Notes under the pieces: model-generated | What the model was told of the DNA's origin: nothing | The model's database searches: none | What the model saw: the letters and a program-made list of their open reading frames with translations, nothing else | Translations under genes and position numbers: made by a program | Part shown: positions 1 to 7,261 of the stretch, one piece after another | Layout of the letters: each line of letters starts with the position of its first letter | Numbering within the stretch: position 1 is the first letter of the stretch | Source: Methanolinea sp. SDB | Lineage (GTDB): Archaea; Halobacteriota; Methanomicrobia; Methanomicrobiales; Methanospirillaceae | NCBI GenBank assembly: GCA_001412335.1 | Contig: LKUF01000148.1 | Location: 1-11,044, forward strand | Reading direction: 5' to 3' | DNA length: 11,044 nt

Positions 1-1377
1 CATGTTGTTGACATTCCTTGGCATGTCAAAAAAACCGTCCGCCGCTTCAACGACTGATCCAATGCCACGCTTGACCAGGTGTTCGTACAGTGATTCGCGT
101 CCTGAAAGCCGATCCATGAATGCCCCGGACTTCTCCATGAAGTCAAAATCTGGATCCAGCTTTGTCCCTACATCCAGGACCATGACGATCACTTTCAGCA
201 TGAGCATCAGGTTCATTGGTACCTGGATATTGTAGGTGCGAAGTATCCGGGTGAGGTTATTCGCCATCTGGATGAAGTTGTACTGGCCAATCGAGATCCC
301 TTCCGCATCGAGCATGGCACTGTAGAGTTCGTCCCGCAATGCTTCCCTGTGCTTCTCCGGTATTACCACGCCAAGTCCTTCCATGGACTTGAGAAGGAAT
401 GCCGGATCCCTGGAGATGACAGAATTCAACAGCCCTATGAACCAGAAACGTCTTTCAGGCCTGATTATTCCGACAATCCCAAAGTCCAGGAATACCAGTT
501 CGCCCGCGGGTGTGACCAGGAGGTTTCCCGGGTGAGGATCCCCATGGAAGAACCCATCCTCGAAGATCTGCTTCATGTACGCAAAAAATCCGGTATCAGC
601 AATCTCTTTCGGGTTTACTCCCATCTCCCGGATGCGGGGGAGATCGTCCACCCGCACGCCTTCGACATATTCCATCACGAGCAGACGGTTGCTGCTGTAC
701 TCCCAGTATATTTCGGGAACTTTCACGCCGGAAACCCCCCTCATATTCTTGCTGAGACGTTCAGCATTCTTCCCATCCCTGACAAAATCAAGCTCCTTCC
801 TGATCTGTGCGGCAAAATCAGACACGATTCCCCGTGGATTATAGACCCGCCATTCGGGAAAGACCGCTTCTGCACGTTCAGCGAACGATTCGAGGATTCG
901 GATATCTGTCTCGATGATCTCCTCGATACCAGGCCTCTGGACCTTCAGGACAACCTGCTTTCCGTCCGGGAGAATCGCCCCATGAACCTGGGAGATAGAC
1001 GCGGACGCGAGCGGTTCCTCATCGATATCTGCAAAACAAAAACCCTGCAACGGGCACCCGTCGTATATGGTCTCCTTTAACGTTTCGAATGGAAGGGGAT
1101 TTGTCTGGTCCTGCAGCCGCTTCAACTCCTCGATAAGCCCGGGAGGGAGTATCTCAGAGCGGGTGCTCATGATCTGGCCAAACTTGATGAAGGTCGGACC
1201 AAGTTCCTCGATCGCCATCCGAATTCGTGTGTATTCGCTGGCCGCACTCTCTCCTTTCGGCGCCTTCCCTCTCCTGAAGTGATGTACACCGGGAAACAGT
1301 TTGTGGACGATCACTCCAAACCCGTATTTAAAAAGGACATCGGCAATCTGCCAGTATCGCCTGAACTTGGTCACCAT
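1..1377 (-). CDS. UbiB/ABC1 (ADCK)-family atypical protein kinase-like protein, C-terminus missing
   Basis: Open on the minus strand for 459 codons, with no stop before the window edge. Family members are about 550 residues, so roughly the last 90, normally C-terminal membrane helices, lie outside. Family motifs appear in order: KFGQ at 65-68 (the KxGQ motif that occludes the substrate cleft), the alanine/serine-rich loop ASASISQVHG near 124-133 in place of a usual P-loop, ATP-site lysine K145 in LKVQRPG, ELDF at 195-198, EYVEG at 236-240, HGDPHPGN at 278-285 and the metal-binding DFG at 298-300. UbiB proteins are ATPases/kinases tied to ubiquinone and other prenyl-lipid metabolism. The substrate in archaea is not established. 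It follows gltX by 54 nt at the end of an isoprenoid operon, which suggests a prenyl-lipid role (inference). The start is uncertain: the ATG at 1377 lacks a nearby Shine-Dalgarno, whereas a strong one at 1421-1427 precedes an out-of-frame ATG. Family assignment is firm; physiological role is not. Confidence 0.93.
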   Translation of the reverse strand, partial: MVTKFRRYWQIADVLFKYGFGVIVHKLFPGVHHFRRGKAPKGESAASEYTRIRMAIEELGPTFIKFGQIMSTRSEILPPGLIEELKRLQDQTNPLPFETLKETIYDGCPLQGFCFADIDEEPLASASISQVHGAILPDGKQVVLKVQRPGIEEIIETDIRILESFAERAEAVFPEWRVYNPRGIVSDFAAQIRKELDFVRDGKNAERLSKNMRGVSGVKVPEIYWEYSSNRLLVMEYVEGVRVDDLPRIREMGVNPKEIADTGFFAYMKQIFEDGFFHGDPHPGNLLVTPAGELVFLDFGIVGIIRPERRFWFIGLLNSVISRDPAFLLKSMEGLGVVIPEKHREALRDELYSAMLDAEGISIGQYNFIQMANNLTRILRTYNIQVPMNLMLMLKVIVMVLDVGTKLDPDFDFMEKSGAFMDRLSGRESLYEHLVKRGIGSVVEAADGFFDMPRNVNNM

Positions 1378-1414
1378 GGGGTAAGACTGGACCGATATAA
1401 GCCGGACCAGCCAT
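1328..1414 (-). other. Possible 28-codon leader ORF, or trace of a frameshift, ahead of the UbiB-like gene
   Basis: The ATG at 1414 sits six bases after a perfect GAGGAGG and opens 28 codons (beginning MAGPAYIGPVLP) that end at a TAA at 1328-1330. It overlaps the first 50 bases of the UbiB-like CDS in a different frame. It resembles no family I recognise. It may be a short coupled leader peptide. Alternatively, a one-base indel between 1378 and 1414 may have separated the kinase's true start from its body: the kinase frame is open back to the gltX stop but has no ATG, GTG or TTG there. The sequence alone cannot decide. Confidence 0.25.
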
Positions 1415-1420
1415 ATTTCG

Positions 1421-1427
1421 CCTCCTC
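1421..1427 (-). promoter_or_regulatory. Strong Shine-Dalgarno between gltX and the UbiB-like gene
   Basis: On the minus strand this reads GAGGAGG and begins four bases after the gltX stop codon. It is six bases from the ATG at 1414 and 43 bases from the ATG at 1377 that starts the recognisable kinase frame. Its quality implies efficient initiation just here, so the start assignment of the downstream gene is open. Confidence 0.6.
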
Positions 1428-1431
1428 GTAT

Positions 1432-3117
1432 TTACTTGTGAGTGAAATAGGCTATAATACCTTCTGGTGAGACAGAGTCGATTCGTGCGAATCCGATTCG
1501 TTCAAACTGCACGACCCTGCCCGCTTCTGTTCTGGCTCCCTGCTCACAGGCCCCCTGTCTCTCACCGGCAGGGGTCACGAGGGTGCATGGTACTGCCGCG
1601 TCGGGGGGAAGCCACTGGATTATGGGGGCCCCGGCCTCCCTGGCAACGGCAAGTGATTCGCCGCCATATGTGAACTCCATTATTCCATGCTCCTGCCGAA
1701 GTGTTACATTGAAGAGATCCTTTAACCTGACCATGCCCGGGACATCCCTGATCTCCTCCCCGGGAAGGAGGGCACGGCCAGAGAAATGAATATCCCGTCT
1801 CCCACGCTCCGCATCTCCGGGATGAAGGAGGGCATGGGCGGTCTGCTCCGGAGCGTCCGAAATACTGACCTCAACCGGGTCAGGTACAAAAAAGTACCGG
1901 TTGGCCTCCGGGTCGACGAATGCCCTGTTCTTGGCAAAGAGATTCTCCCAGGAGAAGGATATATCGGTCTCTCCGATCCCGATCTCTTCCATCGCATCCC
2001 TGACCGCCTGCGGGCGTATACCCCTCCTTGCAAGCGCTCTCAATGTTCCGAGCCTGATATCGTCCCAGCCCTGGAAACGGCCGTCCTGGATACCTTCCCT
2101 CATCTGTGAAGTGGATAGCACCACGCCCTCGATGCTCATCCGGCCGTAGTGCCGGTATACCGGAGGCTTCCATCCAAAGTAGTCAAAGATGTACCTCTGC
2201 CGCCTGGTATTGGCAATATGGTCTTTTCCCCGGATAACGTGGGTGACTCCGAGTGTGTGATCGTCTACTGCCACCGAGAAGTTCATCAGCGGGTACACCT
2301 GCGCTTCCATGCGGGGATGGGGTGGGCTGTTGAGTATCCGAAAGATCGGATAGTCCCTCATCGCCGGATCAGGATGATCGAGATCGGTCCTGACCCGGAC
2401 GGAAGCGGTCCCCTCGGAGAACTCTCCGTCAAGCATCTCCTGCCAGAGTCCGAGGTTGGTTTCGACCTCCCCGTCACGGCAGGGGCAGGGTTTTTTTGCG
2501 AGTTTCAGCTCCCGGAACTGTTCGTTCTCGCAGGTGCAGACATACGCCCCACCCTTCCCGATGAGCTCCTGCGCCAGCGTGTAATAGAGATCGAACCTGT
2601 CGCTCTGGTAAATGATCTCGTGGACCGAAATACCGAGCCATTCGATATCCTCACGGACCATCGCATAGGCATCGGTGTCAACTCTTTTTGGATCGGTGTC
2701 CTCGATACGGAGGATATATTTTCCGCCATATTTCCTTACATAGGCGTCATTCAGAACAGCTGCCCGTGCGTGCCCGAGATGAAGGGGACCGCTTGGATTG
2801 GGGGCAAATCTCATCACGACTCCCTTTTCGGCACCTTCGAGTGCGGGAAGCTCCTTCACCCGCGTTTTTTTTCTTTGGATCTCCTCTACCAGTTCCGGTG
2901 CAAGTTCCACGAGGAGGTTCTCACGCTCTTCATGTGAGAGTGAGGCCACCTCATCGAGAACACCGGGCAGAAGGGACGAGATTTCAGATGAGCGTTTGCG
3001 GAACTCGGGATAGCGGGCCATGACCATCCCCATCACGGTTCCGCCCTTGGGAAGACTTCGGTGCTTCACTGCATTCTGGAGGGCGAATGTAAAGATTGCC
3101 CGCCGAATCTCCTCCAT
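1432..3117 (-). CDS. gltX: Glutamyl-tRNA synthetase, archaeal type
   Basis: Charges tRNA-Glu with glutamate in the cytosol. Archaea lack GlnRS, so this family normally also makes Glu-tRNA-Gln, which an amidotransferase then converts (known of the family). The protein is 561 residues, typical for archaeal GluRS. An N-terminal helical extension (about 1-95) precedes the class I catalytic fold. The HIGH-like signature is PSGPLHLGHAR near 108-118, followed by RIEDTDPKR near 137-145. CTC at 194-196 and CPC at 211-213 form a likely zinc site. The KMSKS-equivalent loop reads LSTSQMREG near 334-342, with Gln338 where lysine is usual. The C-terminal part (about 395-561) fits the beta-barrel anticodon-binding domain of the GlnRS-like branch. 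The start is supported by the family-like opening MEEIRRAIFTFALQNAVKH and an AAGGGG upstream. It lies 4 nt after idsA, so cotranscription is very likely. Confidence 0.96.
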   Translation of the reverse strand: MEEIRRAIFTFALQNAVKHRSLPKGGTVMGMVMARYPEFRKRSSEISSLLPGVLDEVASLSHEERENLLVELAPELVEEIQRKKTRVKELPALEGAEKGVVMRFAPNPSGPLHLGHARAAVLNDAYVRKYGGKYILRIEDTDPKRVDTDAYAMVREDIEWLGISVHEIIYQSDRFDLYYTLAQELIGKGGAYVCTCENEQFRELKLAKKPCPCRDGEVETNLGLWQEMLDGEFSEGTASVRVRTDLDHPDPAMRDYPIFRILNSPPHPRMEAQVYPLMNFSVAVDDHTLGVTHVIRGKDHIANTRRQRYIFDYFGWKPPVYRHYGRMSIEGVVLSTSQMREGIQDGRFQGWDDIRLGTLRALARRGIRPQAVRDAMEEIGIGETDISFSWENLFAKNRAFVDPEANRYFFVPDPVEVSISDAPEQTAHALLHPGDAERGRRDIHFSGRALLPGEEIRDVPGMVRLKDLFNVTLRQEHGIMEFTYGGESLAVAREAGAPIIQWLPPDAAVPCTLVTPAGERQGACEQGARTEAGRVVQFERIGFARIDSVSPEGIIAYFTHK

Positions 3118-3121
3118 TATA

Positions 3122-4084
3122 TCAAAAGCCCCTTGTTACGAAATGATCCCCGATCTCGCAGAGAAGCCTCTTCTCTTCCGATTCCGGAAGGATCGAGATA
3201 CGCTGCTTTCCGAATTTGACCAGATCAAAGGCAATCTGCTTGACTTCCCCGATTACACCGAGTGACTCGAGCCGGGAGATGAGAGAGTCGATCTCCTCAT
3301 CAGATAGTTCCCGACGGAACCCGGAGAGATCTATCCCCTTGTCAGCAGCCCGAATATTTATCAGGGTCTTTTTCCCTTCCCTCAAATCTGAAGCCCTGTC
3401 CTTGCCGCTCAGTTCGGGGCTTGCCACAAGATCAATTACGTCATCCTGGACCTGGAAGGCCATACCTATACTCCTGCCGAACTGGTAGAGTGCCTGGACC
3501 TGCGCATCGTTCCCACCAGCGAGAATTGCACCGATTCCTGCTGACGCTGCATACAGGGCGCCGGTCTTCTTCTCAACCATCTTCAGGTAATCGCCCTCCG
3601 TCACATCCTCGCAATCCTCAAACGACATGTCGAGATGCTGCCCTTCGCATATCTCAACGCAGGTCCGCGCGAGCATCGTAACCGCCCGGACTTTCGTATT
3701 GTCCGGACAGTCCGCCAGACTGAGGAATTCGAATGCGCTTGCAAAAAGGACATCCCCCGCGAGGATTGCGGTGGGTTCGTCCCACCTGGTGTGCACTGTG
3801 GGAACACCGCGCCTTGTCGCATCACCATCCATGATATCGTCATGGATGAGTGTGAAACTGTGCGTCAGTTCCAGTGCCAGGGCTGCAGGCATGACATCGG
3901 CTGAACTCCCTTTCCGGACTGCGTCCGCAGCCAGCATGAGAAGCGCAGGGCGAAGCCTTTTCCCGCCTGCCGTCAGAAGGTGCGCGCTCGCCCTGCCGAG
4001 ATCTTCACAGCTGCTCCCAAAGTAGCGGTGGATGAGCCTGTCGATGTTATCGGCGGTTTGTTCCAGGTATTCCGTGAGATCCAT
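3122..4084 (-). CDS. idsA: Geranylgeranyl diphosphate synthase (trans-prenyltransferase)
   Basis: Condenses IPP with allylic diphosphates to chain length C15/C20, supplying GGPP for archaeal ether lipids. The 320-residue protein has the hallmarks of trans-isoprenyl diphosphate synthases: GGKRLRP at 40-46 (diphosphate binding), the first aspartate-rich motif DDIMD at 82-86 followed by RR at 91-92, KT at 173-174, and the second aspartate-rich motif DDVID at 214-218 within FQVQDDVID. Phe77, the fifth residue before the first aspartate motif, matches the position known to limit product length in archaeal GGPP synthases, so a C20 (or C15/C20) product is expected rather than a long polyprenyl chain (inference). 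AGGTGA six bases upstream of the ATG makes the start secure. It lies 12 nt after the RNase J stop and 4 nt before gltX. Confidence 0.95.
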   Translation of the reverse strand: MDLTEYLEQTADNIDRLIHRYFGSSCEDLGRASAHLLTAGGKRLRPALLMLAADAVRKGSSADVMPAALALELTHSFTLIHDDIMDGDATRRGVPTVHTRWDEPTAILAGDVLFASAFEFLSLADCPDNTKVRAVTMLARTCVEICEGQHLDMSFEDCEDVTEGDYLKMVEKKTGALYAASAGIGAILAGGNDAQVQALYQFGRSIGMAFQVQDDVIDLVASPELSGKDRASDLREGKKTLINIRAADKGIDLSGFRRELSDEEIDSLISRLESLGVIGEVKQIAFDLVKFGKQRISILPESEEKRLLCEIGDHFVTRGF

Positions 4085-4096
4085 AGATATTCACCT

Positions 4097-5434
4097 TTAA
4101 TTCAGTTTTATACGCTGTCCATTAGTCATGATATGCACATCATTATGCAGGGTATACCCGGACTCCGTGGTAAAATCGGCGTACGCAGACGTCATCCGGA
4201 TGTGTCCGTGTGCTGGAATGATATGCTGGGGATTCAGGAGATGGATGAACTCGTAATGGTCCTCCCGGTAGGCATGTCCGCTCACATGCAGGTCAGGAAA
4301 TATCCGTGCACCCGCCATCTGCAGATGGGTTTCGATCATGTACCGCTGGCCGAAGTTCATGGGATTGGGGATCACTTTAGCCGAGAAGATTACCTTGTCG
4401 CCTTTCTCAATCTTGTAGGGTGTATCGCCGAGCGCGATACGGGTCAGGATCGATCCGGGTTCTCCCTGGTGTCCCGTTACTATGGGAAGGAACTTCTCTT
4501 TTCCGCCCTTCATCAGCCGCCGGAGTGTCCTGTCAACTGTTCGTCTGTTACCGAACATACTTGTGGTCTCGGGAAACGCGACCAGTTTCATCTGCTCTGC
4601 AGTGGAGCTGTACCTCTCCATGGATCGGCCCAGAAGAAGGGGTTTTCGCCCGATTTCGTGGGCACACTCTGCAATTGTCTTTACCCGTGCAATGTGCGAC
4701 GAGAAGGTGCTCACCATGATTGCATTCTTATCATCCTCGAAACTCGTGATCGTGTCGCGAACGATATCCCGGGCAATCCGCTCACTTGGTGCCCTCCCCC
4801 TGTTGTCTATGTAGGTACTCTCCACGATGAGGGCGAGCACTCCTTCCTTGCCAATCTGTCTTAGGCGCTCGAAATCGGGAGGCATCCCGATAACTGGTGT
4901 CCGGTCAAGCTTGTAGTCGCAGGCATACACGATGGCGCCGTGGGGGGTATGCAGAACGACCGTTACCGTATCTATGATACTGTGCTGCATCCGCACGAAC
5001 TCCAGGGTCAGGTGCTGTGAAAGGGTGTACCTCTGTCCCGCTTTCAGGGCAAACAGTTTATTGTTAACCCCGAATTTTTGTTCGCCGGCAATCTGCTGCC
5101 GGATCAATTCCGTTGTATACGGAGTGCTGATGATCGGGGCGTTGTACCGGTGAGCCAGTTTCGGGATAGCCCCGATATGGTCCAGGTGCCCGTGCGAGCA
5201 GACAATAGCCTTTACACTCCCTTCAACGGTGTTCATCATCGTATCGTCAGGTATTGCCTTCATCTGGATCAGGTCCAGAGAATGCATATTTTCAACTTCC
5301 GCCTCCTCGTGAATCATCACCTGGTCGAGACGGAGTCCCATATCAAAAATAACAATTTCCTTTCCGCAGCGGACGGCAGTCATATTTCTCCCGACTTCGT
5401 CGTATCCGCCGACTGCAATTATCTCAATATCCAT
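4097..5434 (-). CDS. rnj: Archaeal RNase J (metallo-beta-lactamase/beta-CASP ribonuclease)
   Basis: A 445-residue beta-CASP nuclease, expected to act as a 5'-to-3' exoribonuclease in mRNA turnover in the cytosol. Zinc-binding and catalytic motifs are present in order: HGHLDH at 81-86, His151 in MQHSIID, Asp173 in ACDYK, EST at 205-207 opening the beta-CASP insertion, GHQGEP at 321-326, SGHAYRED from 385 (His387) and PAHG at 407-410 (His409). It lacks the extra C-terminal domain of bacterial RNase J and the KH domains of archaeal CPSF homologues, so aRNase J is the better call. Its ATG overlaps the fni stop by one base (TAATG) and GGAGGA sits just upstream inside the fni coding end, so translation is coupled to fni. 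Placement among lipid genes has no obvious pathway reason but is part of the tight operon. Confidence 0.93.
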   Translation of the reverse strand: MDIEIIAVGGYDEVGRNMTAVRCGKEIVIFDMGLRLDQVMIHEEAEVENMHSLDLIQMKAIPDDTMMNTVEGSVKAIVCSHGHLDHIGAIPKLAHRYNAPIISTPYTTELIRQQIAGEQKFGVNNKLFALKAGQRYTLSQHLTLEFVRMQHSIIDTVTVVLHTPHGAIVYACDYKLDRTPVIGMPPDFERLRQIGKEGVLALIVESTYIDNRGRAPSERIARDIVRDTITSFEDDKNAIMVSTFSSHIARVKTIAECAHEIGRKPLLLGRSMERYSSTAEQMKLVAFPETTSMFGNRRTVDRTLRRLMKGGKEKFLPIVTGHQGEPGSILTRIALGDTPYKIEKGDKVIFSAKVIPNPMNFGQRYMIETHLQMAGARIFPDLHVSGHAYREDHYEFIHLLNPQHIIPAHGHIRMTSAYADFTTESGYTLHNDVHIMTNGQRIKLN

Positions 5435-6504
5435 TATATTCCTCCTTCATGCTCAAGCATCTCCCGGATCGTGCCGGTAAAATATGCTCTTTTACTACAC
5501 AGTTCCGCAGGTGTGCGTGAACCTGATAAAAACATTGCAACTTTGAATTCGTGATTGATTTCCCCAATTTTCTGAAATAATGCCTCTTCTCCCTCAATGG
5601 CGGGTGGAAGCAGTGTGAGCGCCATACCAGAGAGGTCGGCGCCGAGTGTCATCGCCTTGGCCATGTCAAGACCGGTCCTGATGCCTCCGGTAGCGATTAT
5701 CGGCCCACCGGTACTTGCTGCCTCGCAAACGCTCACAACCGTCGGGATTCCCCATTCTTCGAATACTTCACCGAGCCGTGCAAGACCGGGTTCACCGCGT
5801 TCAGCTGCCCGGAGACCCTCGATCGCAGCCCAGGAGGTGCCTCCCCAGCCACCAACATCAATTGCACTCACTCCGGCATTCCAGCATACCCGTGCGGTCT
5901 CCGCTGATATTCCACTCCCCGTCTCCTTCACGATCACCGGCAGGTCAAAATCCCTGCAGAGACTGGCAAGTGCATCAGTGCATCCCATGGCGTTATGGTC
6001 TCCCTCGGGCTGGATGGCTTCCTGGAGGAAGTTTACGTGGATCGCGATGGCATCCGCATCGATCATCTCCACAGCTCTCTCCGCCCATTCCAACCCATGT
6101 TCCCGGAGTTGGACAATGCCAAGGTTCGCGGCCAGGAACGCATGCGGTGCTTCCTCCCGCACCACTGAGAACGTATCCTCAAGTGAAGGGTCGACAAGTG
6201 CCGCCCTCTGGGAACCGACACCCATGCCGATTCCGAACCCCTCTGCCGCCCGCGCAAGCCTCCTGTTGATCTCCTTCGTTTCGGGATGCCCGCCCGTCAT
6301 TCCGGCGATGAAAAGGGGCGTCTTAAAGTCGTGCCCGAGAAATGTGGTTTTGGTCGTCAGATCGTCCAGGTTGCACTCAGGGAGGGCACAATGACTGATA
6401 CGAACCTCATCAAAGCCAGGCCAACCCCGTTCAACCTCCTGCTCGAGGCATATCCTGATGTGGTCAAGTTTTCGGACCGGGGTGAATTCTTCCTTATTCG
6501 TCAT
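5434..6504 (-). CDS. fni: Type 2 isopentenyl-diphosphate delta-isomerase (FMN-dependent)
   Basis: Interconverts IPP and DMAPP using reduced FMN and Mg2+, providing the allylic primer for the downstream GGPP synthase. The 356-residue protein has the type 2 IDI signatures: RKLDHI at 11-16, the FMN-binding MTGG at 69-72, GVGSQR at 95-100, HVN at 156-158, QE at 161-162 within the QEAIQPEGD stretch (substrate and Mg2+ contacts, known of the family), KETGSGIS at 193-200, and the glycine-rich GGWGGTSW near 218-225. TGGIRTG in the C-terminal half is the second phosphate-binding region. It is unrelated to the Nudix-type isomerase. The start ATG lies within the last codons of ipk (11-nt overlap), and the stop overlaps the RNase J start. 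Both junctions imply translational coupling. Confidence 0.96.
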   Translation of the reverse strand: MTNKEEFTPVRKLDHIRICLEQEVERGWPGFDEVRISHCALPECNLDDLTTKTTFLGHDFKTPLFIAGMTGGHPETKEINRRLARAAEGFGIGMGVGSQRAALVDPSLEDTFSVVREEAPHAFLAANLGIVQLREHGLEWAERAVEMIDADAIAIHVNFLQEAIQPEGDHNAMGCTDALASLCRDFDLPVIVKETGSGISAETARVCWNAGVSAIDVGGWGGTSWAAIEGLRAAERGEPGLARLGEVFEEWGIPTVVSVCEAASTGGPIIATGGIRTGLDMAKAMTLGADLSGMALTLLPPAIEGEEALFQKIGEINHEFKVAMFLSGSRTPAELCSKRAYFTGTIREMLEHEGGI

Positions 6505-7261
6505 CCCCCTCTCCTGTTATGATCGTGCCGCCGTGGGGTTTTTCATCAAGGAAATCTCCTGTTCTCTCCACGTGAAATATCTCCGATCGTATCCCTGCCC
6601 GGGCAAGTTCGAGCATCTCCATGACTTTTCCTCTCATGCCTCCTGTCACGTCCGGGACCAACGCATCTCCAAGCGTTAAGGATCCCGCGTTTTGCGGCGT
6701 GATTACCGGGATAACCCTGCCGTTGTCAAGAATTCCAGGGACATCCGTAGCTAGGCCAATCCTCCTGAAACCCATTATGCGACCGAGGTACTGGACCAGC
6801 TGGTCTCCCGAGATGATGGTTGCCCCCCTCTCCCCGTCGAAGACGACGTCGCCGTGAAGCACTGGAACTATGCCAAGATCCATCATTTTTGCGAGGTTTC
6901 GGCATTCCAGAAAGACCAGTCTCCCGTCGCAGGCGAATGCGCCACTCAAAGGATGGACACCGACAGCCTCGCATCCTCCTGATCTGAGAGCGTCAACAAC
7001 CTTCTCATTCAGGGATCTGACTGCCGAATGGGTGATATATACTCCTCCGATGTTTTCCGCCCCAACACCCTCCATTATCCTGTATCTGCTTGCTTCAGGA
7101 TGACCAAAAGATCCTGCACCATGCACAATCGTCATCCTCCTCTCCTGCCGGGCTCCGATGACGTCTGCCAGGAATGAAAGCCTGTGGGAATCTATCACTC
7201 CGGCTGAATCCTTCCGGGTTATGACGCTTCCGCCCAGTTTCAGAAGAACCATCTCAGACAT
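6494..7261 (-). CDS. ipk: Isopentenyl phosphate kinase (amino acid kinase family)
   Basis: Phosphorylates isopentenyl phosphate to IPP with ATP, the last phosphorylation of the archaeal modified mevalonate pathway. Starting at 7261 the protein has 255 residues, the normal family length. Motifs: LKLGGSVIT from residue 7 (Lys8 contacts phosphate), HGAGSFGH at 47-54 with His54 matching the catalytic histidine that marks IPKs, SGDQL in the middle, and TDVPGI plus DVTGGMRGK in the nucleotide-binding half. The frame stays open about 59 codons further upstream, but that stretch lies inside mvk and looks non-family. AAGGAG four bases before the ATG at 7261 fixes the start. It overlaps mvk by 8 nt and fni by 11 nt. 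The presence of IPK points to isopentenyl phosphate as an intermediate in this organism. Confidence 0.95.
   Translation of the reverse strand: MSEMVLLKLGGSVITRKDSAGVIDSHRLSFLADVIGARQERRMTIVHGAGSFGHPEASRYRIMEGVGAENIGGVYITHSAVRSLNEKVVDALRSGGCEAVGVHPLSGAFACDGRLVFLECRNLAKMMDLGIVPVLHGDVVFDGERGATIISGDQLVQYLGRIMGFRRIGLATDVPGILDNGRVIPVITPQNAGSLTLGDALVPDVTGGMRGKVMEMLELARAGIRSEIFHVERTGDFLDEKPHGGTIITGEGDDE

Noticed and set aside
349..1080. Plus-strand open frame of 243 codons
   Set aside because: It lies opposite the UbiB-like gene, whose minus-strand translation shows all family motifs. The plus-strand product has no recognisable motif and is explained by codon bias of the real gene.
2149..2937. Plus-strand open frame of 262 codons
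   Set aside because: Opposite the GluRS catalytic domain (HIGH-like signature and zinc cysteines on the minus strand); no family resemblance of its own.
3980..4864. Plus-strand open frame of 294 codons
   Set aside because: Antisense to the idsA start and the C-terminal part of RNase J; no motif, and no genomic room on this strand.
5597..6394. Plus-strand open frame of 265 codons rich in Ser/Pro/Ala
   Set aside because: Mirror of fni; the low-complexity composition is typical of an antisense frame in moderately GC-rich coding DNA.
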